Under the pieces are notes generated by a model. That model was given only the letters and a program-made list of their open reading frames with translations. It was not told the DNA's origin and made no database searches. Shown here piece by piece: positions 11,005-25,100 of a stretch of DNA of 64,000 nucleotides. The first letter of the stretch is position 1; each line of letters opens with the position of its first letter. The stretch is from Megalopta genalis (taxonomy: Eukaryota > Arthropoda > Insecta > Hymenoptera > Halictidae): contig NW_027476096.1 in NCBI RefSeq assembly GCF_051020955.1, positions 2,852,001 to 2,916,000 on the forward strand. The letters run 5' to 3'. A program made the translations under genes and the position numbers.

Positions 11005-13552
11005 GAACACATTATTTAGCTTCAAATCAATGCGAGGTAGAAGGCTTAGCTTCAAATCCATGCGAAACACATGATTTAGCTTCAAATCCATGCGAACTAG
11101 AAGGGTTATCATCAAATCCGTGCGAATCAAATGGTTTAGATTCAAATACTTTTGATATACATGATTTAGCTTCAACTGCATGCGAAACAACGAGTTAGCT
11201 TTAAATCCATGCGAAACACATGATTTAGCTTCAAATCAATGCGAAATAGAAGGGTTATCATCAAATCCGTGCGAATCAAATGGTTTAGATTCAAATACTT
11301 GTGATATACATGATTTAGCTTCAACTGCATGCGAAACAAACGAGTTAACTTCAAATCCATGCGAAACACATGATTTAGCTCCAAATCAATGCGAACTAGA
11401 AGGGTTATCATCAAATCCGTGCGAATCAAATGGTTTAGATTCAAATACTTGTGATATACATGATTTAGCTTCAACTGCATGCGAAACAAACGAGTTAGCT
11501 TCAAATACATACGAAACACATGATTTAGCTCCAAATCAATGCGAAGTAGAAGGCATAGCTTCAAATCCATGCAAATCAAACGGTTTAGCTTCAAATACTT
11601 GTGATATACTTGATTTATATTCAAGTGCATGCGAAACAAACGAGTTAGCTTTAAATCCATGCGAAACACATGATTTAGCTTCAAATCAATGCGAACTAGA
11701 AGGGTTATAATCAAATCCGTGCGAATCAAATGGTTTAGCTTCAAATACTTGTGATATACATGATTTAGCTTCAACAGCGTGCGAAACAAACGAGTTAGCT
11801 TCAAATCCATGCGAAACACATGATTTAGCTTCAAATCAATGCGAAGTATAGGGCTTGTCTTCAAATCCATGCGAAACAAATCGTTTCGCTTCAAATACTT
11901 GTGATATACATGATTTAACTTCAACTGCATGTAAATACAAACGAGTTAGCTTAAAATCCAAGCGGAACACATGATTTAGCTTCAAATTAATGCGAAGTAG
12001 AAGGCATAGCTTCAAATCCAAGCGAAACACATGATTCATCTTCAAATCAATACGAAGTAGAAGGCATAGCTTCAAATCCATGCGAATCAAACGGTTTAGC
12101 TTCAAATATTTGTGATATACTTGATTTAGATTCAAGTGCGTGCGAAACAAACGAGTTAGCTTCAAAATCCCAGCGAAATGCATGATTCATCTTGCAATCA
12201 ATGCGAGGTAGAAGGCTTAGCTTCAAATCCATGCGAATCAAACGGTTTAGGTTCAAATACTTGTGATATACATGATTTGGCTTCAACAGCTTGCGAAACA
12301 AACGAGTTAGCTTCAAATACTTGCAAAACACATGATTTAGCTCCAAATCAATCCGAAGTAGAAGGCATAGCTACAAATCCATGTGAATCAAATGGTTTAT
12401 CTTCAAATACTTGTGATATGCATGACTTATCTTCAACTGCATGCGAAACAAACGAGTTAGCTTCAAATCCATGGGAAACACATGATTTAGCTTCAAATCA
12501 ATGCGAACTAGAAGGGTTATCATCAAATCCGTGCGAATCAAATGGTTTAGCTTCAAATACTTGTGATATACATGATTTACCTTCAACTGCATGCGAAACA
12601 AACGAGTTAGCTTCTAATCCATGCGCAACACATGATTTAGCTTCAAATCAATGCGAAGTAGAAGGGTTATCTTCGAATCCATGCCAAACAAATGGTTTAG
12701 CTTCAAACACTTGTGATATACATGACTTAGCTTCAACTGCATGCGAAACAACGAGTTATCTTTAAATCCATGCGAAACACATGATTTAACTCCAAATCAA
12801 TGCGAAGTAGAAGGCTTTGCATCAAATCCATGCGAAAAACATGATTTAGCTTCAAATTAATGCGAAGTAGAAGGGTTATCTTCGAATCCATGCGAAACAA
12901 ATGATTTAGATTCAAACGCTTTTGATATACATGATTTAACTTCAACTGCATGTGATAGAAACGAGTTAGCTTCAAAATCCCAGCGAAATACATGATTTAA
13001 CTTCAAATCAATGCGAGGTAGAAGGCTTAGCTTCAAATCCATGCGAATCAAACGGTTTAGCTTCAAATACTTGTGATATTCTTGATTTATATTCAAGTGC
13101 ATGCGAAACAAACGAGGTAGCTTTAAATCCATGCGAAACACATGATTTAGCTCCAAATCAATGCGAAGTAGAAGGCATAGCTTCAAATCCATGGGAATCA
13201 AATGGTTTATCTTCAAATACTTGTGATATACATGACTTAGCTTCAACTGCATGCGAAACAAACTAGTTAGATTCAAATCAATGCGAAACACATGCTTTAG
13301 CTTCAAATCAATGCGAACTAGAAGGGTTATCATCAAATCCGTGCGAATCAAATGGTTTAGCTTCAAATACTTGTGATATACATGATTTAGCTTCAACAGC
13401 ATGAGAATCAAACGAGTTAGCTTCAAATCCATGCCAAACACATGATTTAGCTTCAAATAAAGCGAAGTAGAAAGGTTATCTTCGAATCCATGCTAAACAA
13501 TTCGTTTAGCATCAAATACTTGTGATATACATGATTTAACTTCAACTGCATG
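11005..13552 (+). repeat. 2.55-kb module, copy 1 of 5
   Basis: This module occurs at 11005-13552, 14576-17123, 20217-22764, 23788-26335 and 29160-31707, with parts of a rearranged sixth copy between 34407 and 36300. Shared diagnostic features include the one-base deletion aacaacgag at its start (about 11188) and again at about 12748, the extra base in caaaatcccagcgaaatg near 12170, the extra base in tgtaaatacaaacgag near 11933, and the missing base in aaataaagcgaag near 13460. Two plus-strand open stretches (176 and 195 codons, starting at 11180 and 12178) recur in all five copies and are discussed under findings. Confidence 0.9.
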
Positions 13553-14575
13553 TGATACAAACGAGTTAGCTTAAAATCCAAGCGAAACACATTATTTAGC
13601 ATCAAATCAATGCGAGGTAGAAGGCTTAGCTTCAAATCCATGCGAAACACATGATTTAACTACAAATCAATGCGAAGTAGAAGGCTTTGCTTCAAATCCA
13701 TACGAAACACATGATTTAGCTTCAAATCAATGCGAAGTAGAAGGATTATCTTCGAATCCATGAAAAACAAATGGTTTAGCTTCAAACAAATTGTGATATA
13801 CATGATTTAGCTTCAACTGCATGCGAAACAAACGAGTTAGCCTTAAATCCATGCGAAACACATGATTTAGCTCCAAATCAATGTGAACTAGAAGGGTTAT
13901 CATCAAATCCGTGCGAATCAAATGGTTTTGCTTCAAATACTTGTGATATACTTGATTTAGCTTCAACAGCATGCGAAACAAACGAGTTAGCTTCAAATCC
14001 ATGCGAAACACATGACTTAGCATCAAATCAATGCGAAGTAGGAGGCTTATATTCAAATCCATGCGAAACACATGATTTAACTCCAAATCAATGCGAAGTA
14101 GAAGGCTTTGTTTCAAATCCATGCGAAAAACATGATTTAGCTCCAAATCAATGCGAAGTAGAAGGGTTATCTTCGAATCCATGCGAAACAAATGATTTAG
14201 CTTCAAACACTTGTGATATACATGATTTAACTTCAACTGCATGTGATACAAATGAATTAGCTTAAAATCCAAGCGGATCACATGATTTAGCTTCAAATCC
14301 ATGCGAAGTAGAATGCTGAGTTGCAAATCCATGCGAATCAAATGTTTTAGCTTCAAATACTTGTGATAAACATGATTTAGCTTCAACTGCATGCGATATA
14401 AACGAGTTAGATTCAAATCCATGCGAAAAACATGATTTAGCTTCAAATCAATGCGAAGTAGAAGGGTTATCTTCGAATCCATGCGAAACAAATGATTTAG
14501 CTTCAAACACTTGTGATATTCATGATTTAACTTCAACTGCATGTGAAACAAACGAGTTAGCTTAAAATCCAAGCG

Positions 14576-17123
14576 AAACACATTATTTAGCTTCAAATCA
14601 ATGCGAGGTAGAAGGCTTAGCTTCAAATCCATGCGAAACACATGATTTAGCTTCAAATCCATGCGAACTAGAAGGGTTATCATCAAATCCGTGCGAATCA
14701 AATGGTTTAGATTCAAATACTTTTGATATACATGATTTAGCTTCAACTGCATGCGAAACAACGAGTTAGCTTTAAATCCATGCGAAACACATGATTTAGC
14801 TTCAAATCAATGCGAAATAGAAGGGTTATCATCAAATCCGTGCGAATCAAATGGTTTAGATTCAAATACTTGTGATATACATGATTTAGCTTCAACTGCA
14901 TGCGAAACAAACGAGTTAACTTCAAATCCATGCGAAACACATGATTTAGCTCCAAATCAATGCGAACTAGAAGGGTTATCATCAAATCCGTGCGAATCAA
15001 ATGGTTTAGATTCAAATACTTGTGATATACATGATTTAGCTTCAACTGCATGCGAAACAAACGAGTTAGCTTCAAATACATACGAAACACATGATTTAGC
15101 TCCAAATCAATGCGAAGTAGAAGGCATAGCTTCAAATCCATGCAAATCAAACGGTTTAGCTTCAAATACTTGTGATATACTTGATTTATATTCAAGTGCA
15201 TGCGAAACAAACGAGTTAGCTTTAAATCCATGCGAAACACATGATTTAGCTTCAAATCAATGCGAACTAGAAGGGTTATAATCAAATCCGTGCGAATCAA
15301 ATGGTTTAGCTTCAAATACTTGTGATATACATGATTTAGCTTCAACAGCGTGCGAAACAAACGAGTTAGCTTCAAATCCATGCGAAACACATGATTTAGC
15401 TTCAAATCAATGCGAAGTATAGGGCTTGTCTTCAAATCCATGCGAAACAAATCGTTTCGCTTCAAATACTTGTGATATACATGATTTAACTTCAACTGCA
15501 TGTAAATACAAACGAGTTAGCTTAAAATCCAAGCGGAACACATGATTTAGCTTCAAATTAATGCGAAGTAGAAGGCATAGCTTCAAATCCAAGCGAAACA
15601 CATGATTCATCTTCAAATCAATACGAAGTAGAAGGCATAGCTTCAAATCCATGCGAATCAAACGGTTTAGCTTCAAATATTTGTGATATACTTGATTTAG
15701 ATTCAAGTGCGTGCGAAACAAACGAGTTAGCTTCAAAATCCCAGCGAAATGCATGATTCATCTTGCAATCAATGCGAGGTAGAAGGCTTAGCTTCAAATC
15801 CATGCGAATCAAACGGTTTAGGTTCAAATACTTGTGATATACATGATTTGGCTTCAACAGCTTGCGAAACAAACGAGTTAGCTTCAAATACTTGCAAAAC
15901 ACATGATTTAGCTCCAAATCAATCCGAAGTAGAAGGCATAGCTACAAATCCATGTGAATCAAATGGTTTATCTTCAAATACTTGTGATATGCATGACTTA
16001 TCTTCAACTGCATGCGAAACAAACGAGTTAGCTTCAAATCCATGGGAAACACATGATTTAGCTTCAAATCAATGCGAACTAGAAGGGTTATCATCAAATC
16101 CGTGCGAATCAAATGGTTTAGCTTCAAATACTTGTGATATACATGATTTACCTTCAACTGCATGCGAAACAAACGAGTTAGCTTCTAATCCATGCGCAAC
16201 ACATGATTTAGCTTCAAATCAATGCGAAGTAGAAGGGTTATCTTCGAATCCATGCCAAACAAATGGTTTAGCTTCAAACACTTGTGATATACATGACTTA
16301 GCTTCAACTGCATGCGAAACAACGAGTTATCTTTAAATCCATGCGAAACACATGATTTAACTCCAAATCAATGCGAAGTAGAAGGCTTTGCATCAAATCC
16401 ATGCGAAAAACATGATTTAGCTTCAAATTAATGCGAAGTAGAAGGGTTATCTTCGAATCCATGCGAAACAAATGATTTAGATTCAAACGCTTTTGATATA
16501 CATGATTTAACTTCAACTGCATGTGATAGAAACGAGTTAGCTTCAAAATCCCAGCGAAATACATGATTTAACTTCAAATCAATGCGAGGTAGAAGGCTTA
16601 GCTTCAAATCCATGCGAATCAAACGGTTTAGCTTCAAATACTTGTGATATTCTTGATTTATATTCAAGTGCATGCGAAACAAACGAGGTAGCTTTAAATC
16701 CATGCGAAACACATGATTTAGCTCCAAATCAATGCGAAGTAGAAGGCATAGCTTCAAATCCATGGGAATCAAATGGTTTATCTTCAAATACTTGTGATAT
16801 ACATGACTTAGCTTCAACTGCATGCGAAACAAACTAGTTAGATTCAAATCAATGCGAAACACATGCTTTAGCTTCAAATCAATGCGAACTAGAAGGGTTA
16901 TCATCAAATCCGTGCGAATCAAATGGTTTAGCTTCAAATACTTGTGATATACATGATTTAGCTTCAACAGCATGAGAATCAAACGAGTTAGCTTCAAATC
17001 CATGCCAAACACATGATTTAGCTTCAAATAAAGCGAAGTAGAAAGGTTATCTTCGAATCCATGCTAAACAATTCGTTTAGCATCAAATACTTGTGATATA
17101 CATGATTTAACTTCAACTGCATG
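14576..17123 (+). repeat. 2.55-kb module, copy 2 of 5
   Basis: Copy of 11005-13552 at an offset of 3571 bp, with all the same indels. It begins near ttaaaatccaagcgaaac and ends where the first 8.1-kb copy stops matching the second. Confidence 0.9.
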
Positions 17124-18212
17124 CGAAACAACGAGTTAGCTTTAAATCCATGCGAAACACATGATTTAGCTTCAAATCAATGCGAAGTAGGAGGCTTATA
17201 TTCAAAACCATGCAAAACAAATGGTTTAGCTTCAAATAATTGATATATACGTGATTTAGCTTCAACTGCATGCGATATGAACGAGTTAGCTTCAAATACA
17301 TGCGAAACACATGATTTAGCATCAAATCAATGCGAAGTAGGAGGCTTATCTTCAAATCCATGCGAAACAAACCGTTTAGCTTCAAATACTTGTGATATTC
17401 ATGATTTAACTCAACTGCATGTGAAACAAATGAGTTAGCTTAAAATCCAAGCGAAACACTTGATTTAGCTTCAAATCAATGCGAAGTAGAAGGGTTATCT
17501 TCGAATCCATGCGAAACAAATGGTTTAGCTTCAAACACTTGTGATATACATGATTTAGCTTCAACTGCATGCGAAACAAACGAGTTAGCGTCAAATCCAT
17601 GCGAAACACATGATTTAACTTCAAATCAATGCAAAGTAGAAGGATTATCATCGAATCCATGCAAAACAAATGGTTTAGCTTCAAACAATTGTGATATACA
17701 TGATTTAGCTTCAGCTGCATGCGAAACAAACGAGTTAGCTTCAAATCCATGCGAAACACATGATTTAGCTTCAAATCAATGCGAAGTAGAAGGATTATCT
17801 TCGAATCCATGCAAAACAAATGGTTTAGCTTCAAACAAATTGTGATATACATGATTTTGCTTCAACTGCATGCGAAACAAACGAGTTAGCCTTAAATCCA
17901 TGCGAAACACATGATTTAGCTCCAAATCAATGCGAAGTAGAAGGCATAGCTTCAAATCCATGAGAAACAAATGGTTTAGCTTCAAATACTTGTGATATAC
18001 ATGATTTAGCTTCAACTGCATGCGAAACAAACGAGTTAGCTTCAAATCCATGCGAAACACATGATTTAGCTTCAAATCAATGCGAAGTATAGGGCTTATC
18101 TTCAAATCCATGCGAAACAAATCGTTTAGCTTCAAATACTTGTGATATACATTATTTAACTTCAACTGCATGTGATACAAACGAGTTAGCTTCAAATCCA
18201 TGCGAAAAACAT
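17124..18212 (+). repeat. Bridge between the two 8.1-kb copies
   Basis: The first 957 bases match 7013-7969, so the bridge appears copied from the 7-kb type or shares its source. The remainder (about 18081-18212) joins a piece like 9769-9888 to the start of the second 8.1-kb copy. The part from 17313 on is also the first half of a 900-bp tandem duplication. Confidence 0.82.
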
Positions 18213-19112
18213 GATTTAGCTTCAAATCAATGCGAAGTAGGAGGCTTATCTTCAAATCCATGCGAAACAAACCGTTTAGCTTCAAATACTTGTGATATTC
18301 ATGATTTAACTCAACTGCATGTGAAACAAACGAGTTAGCTTAAAATCCAAGCGAAACACTTGATTTAGCTTCAAATCAATGCGAAGTAGAAGGGTTATCT
18401 TCGAATCCATGCGAAACAAATGGTTTAGCTTCAAACACTTGTGATATACATGATTTAGCTTCAACTGCATGCGAAACAAACGAGTTAGCGTCAAATCCAT
18501 GCAAAACACATGATTTAACTTCAAATCAATGCAAAGTAGAAGGATTATCTTCGAATCCATGCAAAACAAATGGTTTAGCTTCAAACAATTGTGATATACA
18601 TGATTTAGCTTCAGCTGCATGCGAAACAAACGAGTTAGCTTCAAATCCATGCGAAACACATGATTTAGCTTCAAATCAATGCGAAGTAGAAGGATTATCT
18701 TCGAATCCATGCAAAACAAATGGTTTAGCTTCAAACAAATTGTGATATACATGATTTTGCTTCAACTGCATGCGAAACAAACGAGTTAGCCTTAAATCCA
18801 TGCGAAACACATGATTTAGCTCCAAATCAATGCGAAGTAGAAGGCATAGCTTCAAATCCATGAGAAACAAATGGTTTAGCTTCAAATACTTGTGATATAC
18901 ATGATTTAGCTTCAACTGCATGCGAAACAAACGAGTTAGCTTCAAATCCATGCGAAACACATGATTTAGCTTCAAATCAATGCGAAGTATAGGGCTTATC
19001 TTCAAATCCATGCGAAACAAATCGTTTAGCTTCAAATACTTGTGATATACATTATTTAACTTCAACTGCATGTGATACAAACGAGTTAGCTTCAAATCCA
19101 TGCGAAAAACAT
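17313..19112 (+). repeat. 900-bp tandem duplication (two copies)
   Basis: Bases 17313-18212 recur at 18213-19112, an offset of exactly 900 bp (30 thirty-mers, six 150-bp repeats). Small differences separate them: gaaacaaatgagttag near 17425 versus gaaacaaacgagttag near 18325, and gaaggattatcatcg near 17640 versus gaaggattatcttcg near 18540. Confidence 0.88.
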
Positions 19113-22100
19113 GATTTAAATTCAAATCAATGCGAACTAGAAGGGTTATCATCAAATCCGTGCGAATCAAATGGTTTTGCTTCAAATACTTGTGATATAC
19201 TTGATTTAGCTTCAACAGCATGCGAAACAAACGAGTTAGCATCAAATCCATGCGAAACACATGATTTAGCTTCAAATCAATGCGAAGTATAGGGCTTATC
19301 ATCAAATCCATGCGAAACATATCGTTTAGCTTCAAATACCTGAGATATACATGATTTAACTTCAACTGCATGTGATACAAATGAGTTAGCTTAAAATCCA
19401 AGCGGAACACATGATTTAGCTTCAAATCAATGCGAAGTAGAATGCTGAGTTTCAAATCCATGCGAAACACGTGATTCATCTTCAAATCAATACGAAGTAG
19501 AAGGCTTAGCTTCAAATCCATGCGAATCAAACGGTTTAGCTTCAAATACTAGTGATATACTTGATTTAGATTCAAGTGCGTGCGAAACAAACGAGTTAGC
19601 TTCAAAATCCCAGCGAAATACATGATTTATCTTCAAATCAATGCGAGGTAGAAGGCTTAGCTTCAAATCCATGCGAATCAAACGGTTTAGGTTCAAATAC
19701 TTGTGATATACATGATTTAGCTACAACAGCATGCGAAACAAACGAGTTAGCTTCAAATACATGCGAAACACATGATTTAGCTCCAAATCAATGCGAAGTA
19801 GAAGGCATAGCTACAAATCCATGTGAATCAAATGGTTTATATTCAAATACTTGTGATACGCATGACTTAGCTTCAACTGCATGCGAAACAAACGAGATAG
19901 CTTCAAATCCATGGGAAACACATGATTTAGCTTCAAATCAATGCGAACTAGAAGGGTTATCATCAAATCCGTGCGCATCAAATGGTTTAGCTTCAAAAAC
20001 TTGTGGTAAACATGATTTAGCTTCAACAGCATGCGAAACAAACGAATTAGCTTCAAATACATGCGAAACACATGATTTAGCTTCAAATCAAAGCGAAGTA
20101 GAAAGGTTATCTTCGAATCCATGCGAAACAAATCGATTAGCATCAAATACTTGTGATATACATGATTAAAACTTCAACTGCATGTGATACAAACGAGTTA
20201 GCTTAAAATCCATGCGGAACACATTATTTAGCTTCAAATCAATGCGAGGTAGAAGGCTTAGCTTCAAATCCATGCGAAACACATGATTTAGCTTCAAATC
20301 CATGCGAACTAGAAGGGTTATCATCAAATCCGTGCGAATCAAATGGTTTAGATTCAAATACTTTTGATATACATGATTTAGCTTCAACTGCATGCGAAAC
20401 AACGAGTTAGCTTTAAATCCATGCGAAACACATGATTTAGCTTCAAATCAATGCGAAATAGAAGGGTTATCATCAAATCCGTGCGAATCAAATGGTTTAG
20501 ATTCAAATACTTGTGATATACATGATTTAGCTTCAACTGCATGCGAAACAAACGAGTTAACTTCAAATCCATGCGAAACACATGATTTAGCTCCAAATCA
20601 ATGCGAACTAGAAGGGTTATCATCAAATCCGTGCGAATCAAATGGTTTAGATTCAAATACTTGTGATATACATGATTTAGCTTCAACTGCATGCGAAACA
20701 AACGAGTTAGCTTCAAATACATACGAAACACATGATTTAGCTCCAAATCAATGCGAAGTAGAAGGCATAGCTTCAAATCCATGCAAATCAAACGGTTTAG
20801 CTTCAAATACTTGTGATATACTTGATTTATATTCAAGTGCATGCGAAACAAACGAGTTAGCTTTAAATCCATGCGAAACACATGATTTAGCTTCAAATCA
20901 ATGCGAACTAGAAGGGTTATAATCAAATCCGTGCGAATCAAATGGTTTAGCTTCAAATACTTGTGATATACATGATTTAGCTTCAACAGCGTGCGAAACA
21001 AACGAGTTAGCTTCAAATCCATGCGAAACACATGATTTAGCTTCAAATCAATGCGAAGTATAGGGCTTGTCTTCAAATCCATGCGAAACAAATCGTTTCG
21101 CTTCAAATACTTGTGATATACATGATTTAACTTCAACTGCATGTAAATACAAACGAGTTAGCTTAAAATCCAAGCGGAACACATGATTTAGCTTCAAATT
21201 AATGCGAAGTAGAAGGCATAGCTTCAAATCCAAGCGAAACACATGATTCATCTTCAAATCAATACGAAGTAGAAGGCATAGCTTCAAATCCATGCGAATC
21301 AAACGGTTTAGCTTCAAATATTTGTGATATACTTGATTTAGATTCAAGTGCGTGCGAAACAAACGAGTTAGCTTCAAAATCCCAGCGAAATGCATGATTC
21401 ATCTTGCAATCAATGCGAGGTAGAAGGCTTAGCTTCAAATCCATGCGAATCAAACGGTTTAGGTTCAAATACTTGTGATATACATGATTTGGCTTCAACA
21501 GCTTGCGAAACAAACGAGTTAGCTTCAAATACTTGCAAAACACATGATTTAGCTCCAAATCAATCCGAAGTAGAAGGCATAGCTACAAATCCATGTGAAT
21601 CAAATGGTTTATCTTCAAATACTTGTGATATGCATGACTTATCTTCAACTGCATGCGAAACAAACGAGTTAGCTTCAAATCCATGGGAAACACATGATTT
21701 AGCTTCAAATCAATGCGAACTAGAAGGGTTATCATCAAATCCGTGCGAATCAAATGGTTTAGCTTCAAATACTTGTGATATACATGATTTACCTTCAACT
21801 GCATGCGAAACAAACGAGTTAGCTTCTAATCCATGCGCAACACATGATTTAGCTTCAAATCAATGCGAAGTAGAAGGGTTATCTTCGAATCCATGCCAAA
21901 CAAATGGTTTAGCTTCAAACACTTGTGATATACATGACTTAGCTTCAACTGCATGCGAAACAACGAGTTATCTTTAAATCCATGCGAAACACATGATTTA
22001 ACTCCAAATCAATGCGAAGTAGAAGGCTTTGCATCAAATCCATGCGAAAAACATGATTTAGCTTCAAATTAATGCGAAGTAGAAGGGTTATCTTCGAATC

Positions 22101-25100
22101 CATGCGAAACAAATGATTTAGATTCAAACGCTTTTGATATACATGATTTAACTTCAACTGCATGTGATAGAAACGAGTTAGCTTCAAAATCCCAGCGAAA
22201 TACATGATTTAACTTCAAATCAATGCGAGGTAGAAGGCTTAGCTTCAAATCCATGCGAATCAAACGGTTTAGCTTCAAATACTTGTGATATTCTTGATTT
22301 ATATTCAAGTGCATGCGAAACAAACGAGGTAGCTTTAAATCCATGCGAAACACATGATTTAGCTCCAAATCAATGCGAAGTAGAAGGCATAGCTTCAAAT
22401 CCATGGGAATCAAATGGTTTATCTTCAAATACTTGTGATATACATGACTTAGCTTCAACTGCATGCGAAACAAACTAGTTAGATTCAAATCAATGCGAAA
22501 CACATGCTTTAGCTTCAAATCAATGCGAACTAGAAGGGTTATCATCAAATCCGTGCGAATCAAATGGTTTAGCTTCAAATACTTGTGATATACATGATTT
22601 AGCTTCAACAGCATGAGAATCAAACGAGTTAGCTTCAAATCCATGCCAAACACATGATTTAGCTTCAAATAAAGCGAAGTAGAAAGGTTATCTTCGAATC
22701 CATGCTAAACAATTCGTTTAGCATCAAATACTTGTGATATACATGATTTAACTTCAACTGCATGTGATACAAACGAGTTAGCTTAAAATCCAAGCGAAAC
22801 ACATTATTTAGCATCAAATCAATGCGAGGTAGAAGGCTTAGCTTCAAATCCATGCGAAACACATGATTTAACTACAAATCAATGCGAAGTAGAAGGCTTT
22901 GCTTCAAATCCATACGAAACACATGATTTAGCTTCAAATCAATGCGAAGTAGAAGGATTATCTTCGAATCCATGAAAAACAAATGGTTTAGCTTCAAACA
23001 AATTGTGATATACATGATTTAGCTTCAACTGCATGCGAAACAAACGAGTTAGCCTTAAATCCATGCGAAACACATGATTTAGCTCCAAATCAATGTGAAC
23101 TAGAAGGGTTATCATCAAATCCGTGCGAATCAAATGGTTTTGCTTCAAATACTTGTGATATACTTGATTTAGCTTCAACAGCATGCGAAACAAACGAGTT
23201 AGCTTCAAATCCATGCGAAACACATGACTTAGCATCAAATCAATGCGAAGTAGGAGGCTTATATTCAAATCCATGCGAAACACATGATTTAACTCCAAAT
23301 CAATGCGAAGTAGAAGGCTTTGTTTCAAATCCATGCGAAAAACATGATTTAGCTCCAAATCAATGCGAAGTAGAAGGGTTATCTTCGAATCCATGCGAAA
23401 CAAATGATTTAGCTTCAAACACTTGTGATATACATGATTTAACTTCAACTGCATGTGATACAAATGAATTAGCTTAAAATCCAAGCGGATCACATGATTT
23501 AGCTTCAAATCCATGCGAAGTAGAATGCTGAGTTGCAAATCCATGCGAATCAAATGTTTTAGCTTCAAATACTTGTGATAAACATGATTTAGCTTCAACT
23601 GCATGCGATATAAACGAGTTAGATTCAAATCCATGCGAAAAACATGATTTAGCTTCAAATCAATGCGAAGTAGAAGGGTTATCTTCGAATCCATGCGAAA
23701 CAAATGATTTAGCTTCAAACACTTGTGATATTCATGATTTAACTTCAACTGCATGTGAAACAAACGAGTTAGCTTAAAATCCAAGCGAAACACATTATTT
23801 AGCTTCAAATCAATGCGAGGTAGAAGGCTTAGCTTCAAATCCATGCGAAACACATGATTTAGCTTCAAATCCATGCGAACTAGAAGGGTTATCATCAAAT
23901 CCGTGCGAATCAAATGGTTTAGATTCAAATACTTTTGATATACATGATTTAGCTTCAACTGCATGCGAAACAACGAGTTAGCTTTAAATCCATGCGAAAC
24001 ACATGATTTAGCTTCAAATCAATGCGAAATAGAAGGGTTATCATCAAATCCGTGCGAATCAAATGGTTTAGATTCAAATACTTGTGATATACATGATTTA
24101 GCTTCAACTGCATGCGAAACAAACGAGTTAACTTCAAATCCATGCGAAACACATGATTTAGCTCCAAATCAATGCGAACTAGAAGGGTTATCATCAAATC
24201 CGTGCGAATCAAATGGTTTAGATTCAAATACTTGTGATATACATGATTTAGCTTCAACTGCATGCGAAACAAACGAGTTAGCTTCAAATACATACGAAAC
24301 ACATGATTTAGCTCCAAATCAATGCGAAGTAGAAGGCATAGCTTCAAATCCATGCAAATCAAACGGTTTAGCTTCAAATACTTGTGATATACTTGATTTA
24401 TATTCAAGTGCATGCGAAACAAACGAGTTAGCTTTAAATCCATGCGAAACACATGATTTAGCTTCAAATCAATGCGAACTAGAAGGGTTATAATCAAATC
24501 CGTGCGAATCAAATGGTTTAGCTTCAAATACTTGTGATATACATGATTTAGCTTCAACAGCGTGCGAAACAAACGAGTTAGCTTCAAATCCATGCGAAAC
24601 ACATGATTTAGCTTCAAATCAATGCGAAGTATAGGGCTTGTCTTCAAATCCATGCGAAACAAATCGTTTCGCTTCAAATACTTGTGATATACATGATTTA
24701 ACTTCAACTGCATGTAAATACAAACGAGTTAGCTTAAAATCCAAGCGGAACACATGATTTAGCTTCAAATTAATGCGAAGTAGAAGGCATAGCTTCAAAT
24801 CCAAGCGAAACACATGATTCATCTTCAAATCAATACGAAGTAGAAGGCATAGCTTCAAATCCATGCGAATCAAACGGTTTAGCTTCAAATATTTGTGATA
24901 TACTTGATTTAGATTCAAGTGCGTGCGAAACAAACGAGTTAGCTTCAAAATCCCAGCGAAATGCATGATTCATCTTGCAATCAATGCGAGGTAGAAGGCT
25001 TAGCTTCAAATCCATGCGAATCAAACGGTTTAGGTTCAAATACTTGTGATATACATGATTTGGCTTCAACAGCTTGCGAAACAAACGAGTTAGCTTCAAA

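Larger units (their letters stand above)
9001..17123 (+). repeat. 8.1-kb higher-order repeat, copy 1 (period 9212 bp)
   Basis: Bases 9001-17123 recur at 18213-26335 at an offset of 9212 bp. All one-base indels I compared are at matching positions, and I saw no difference in the stretches translated for comparison. Homology ends at 17123: this copy continues cgaaacaacgag (the 7.0-kb type), whereas the other continues tgatacaaacgag. Within the copy, 11005-13552 is itself repeated at 14576-17123. Confidence 0.92.
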
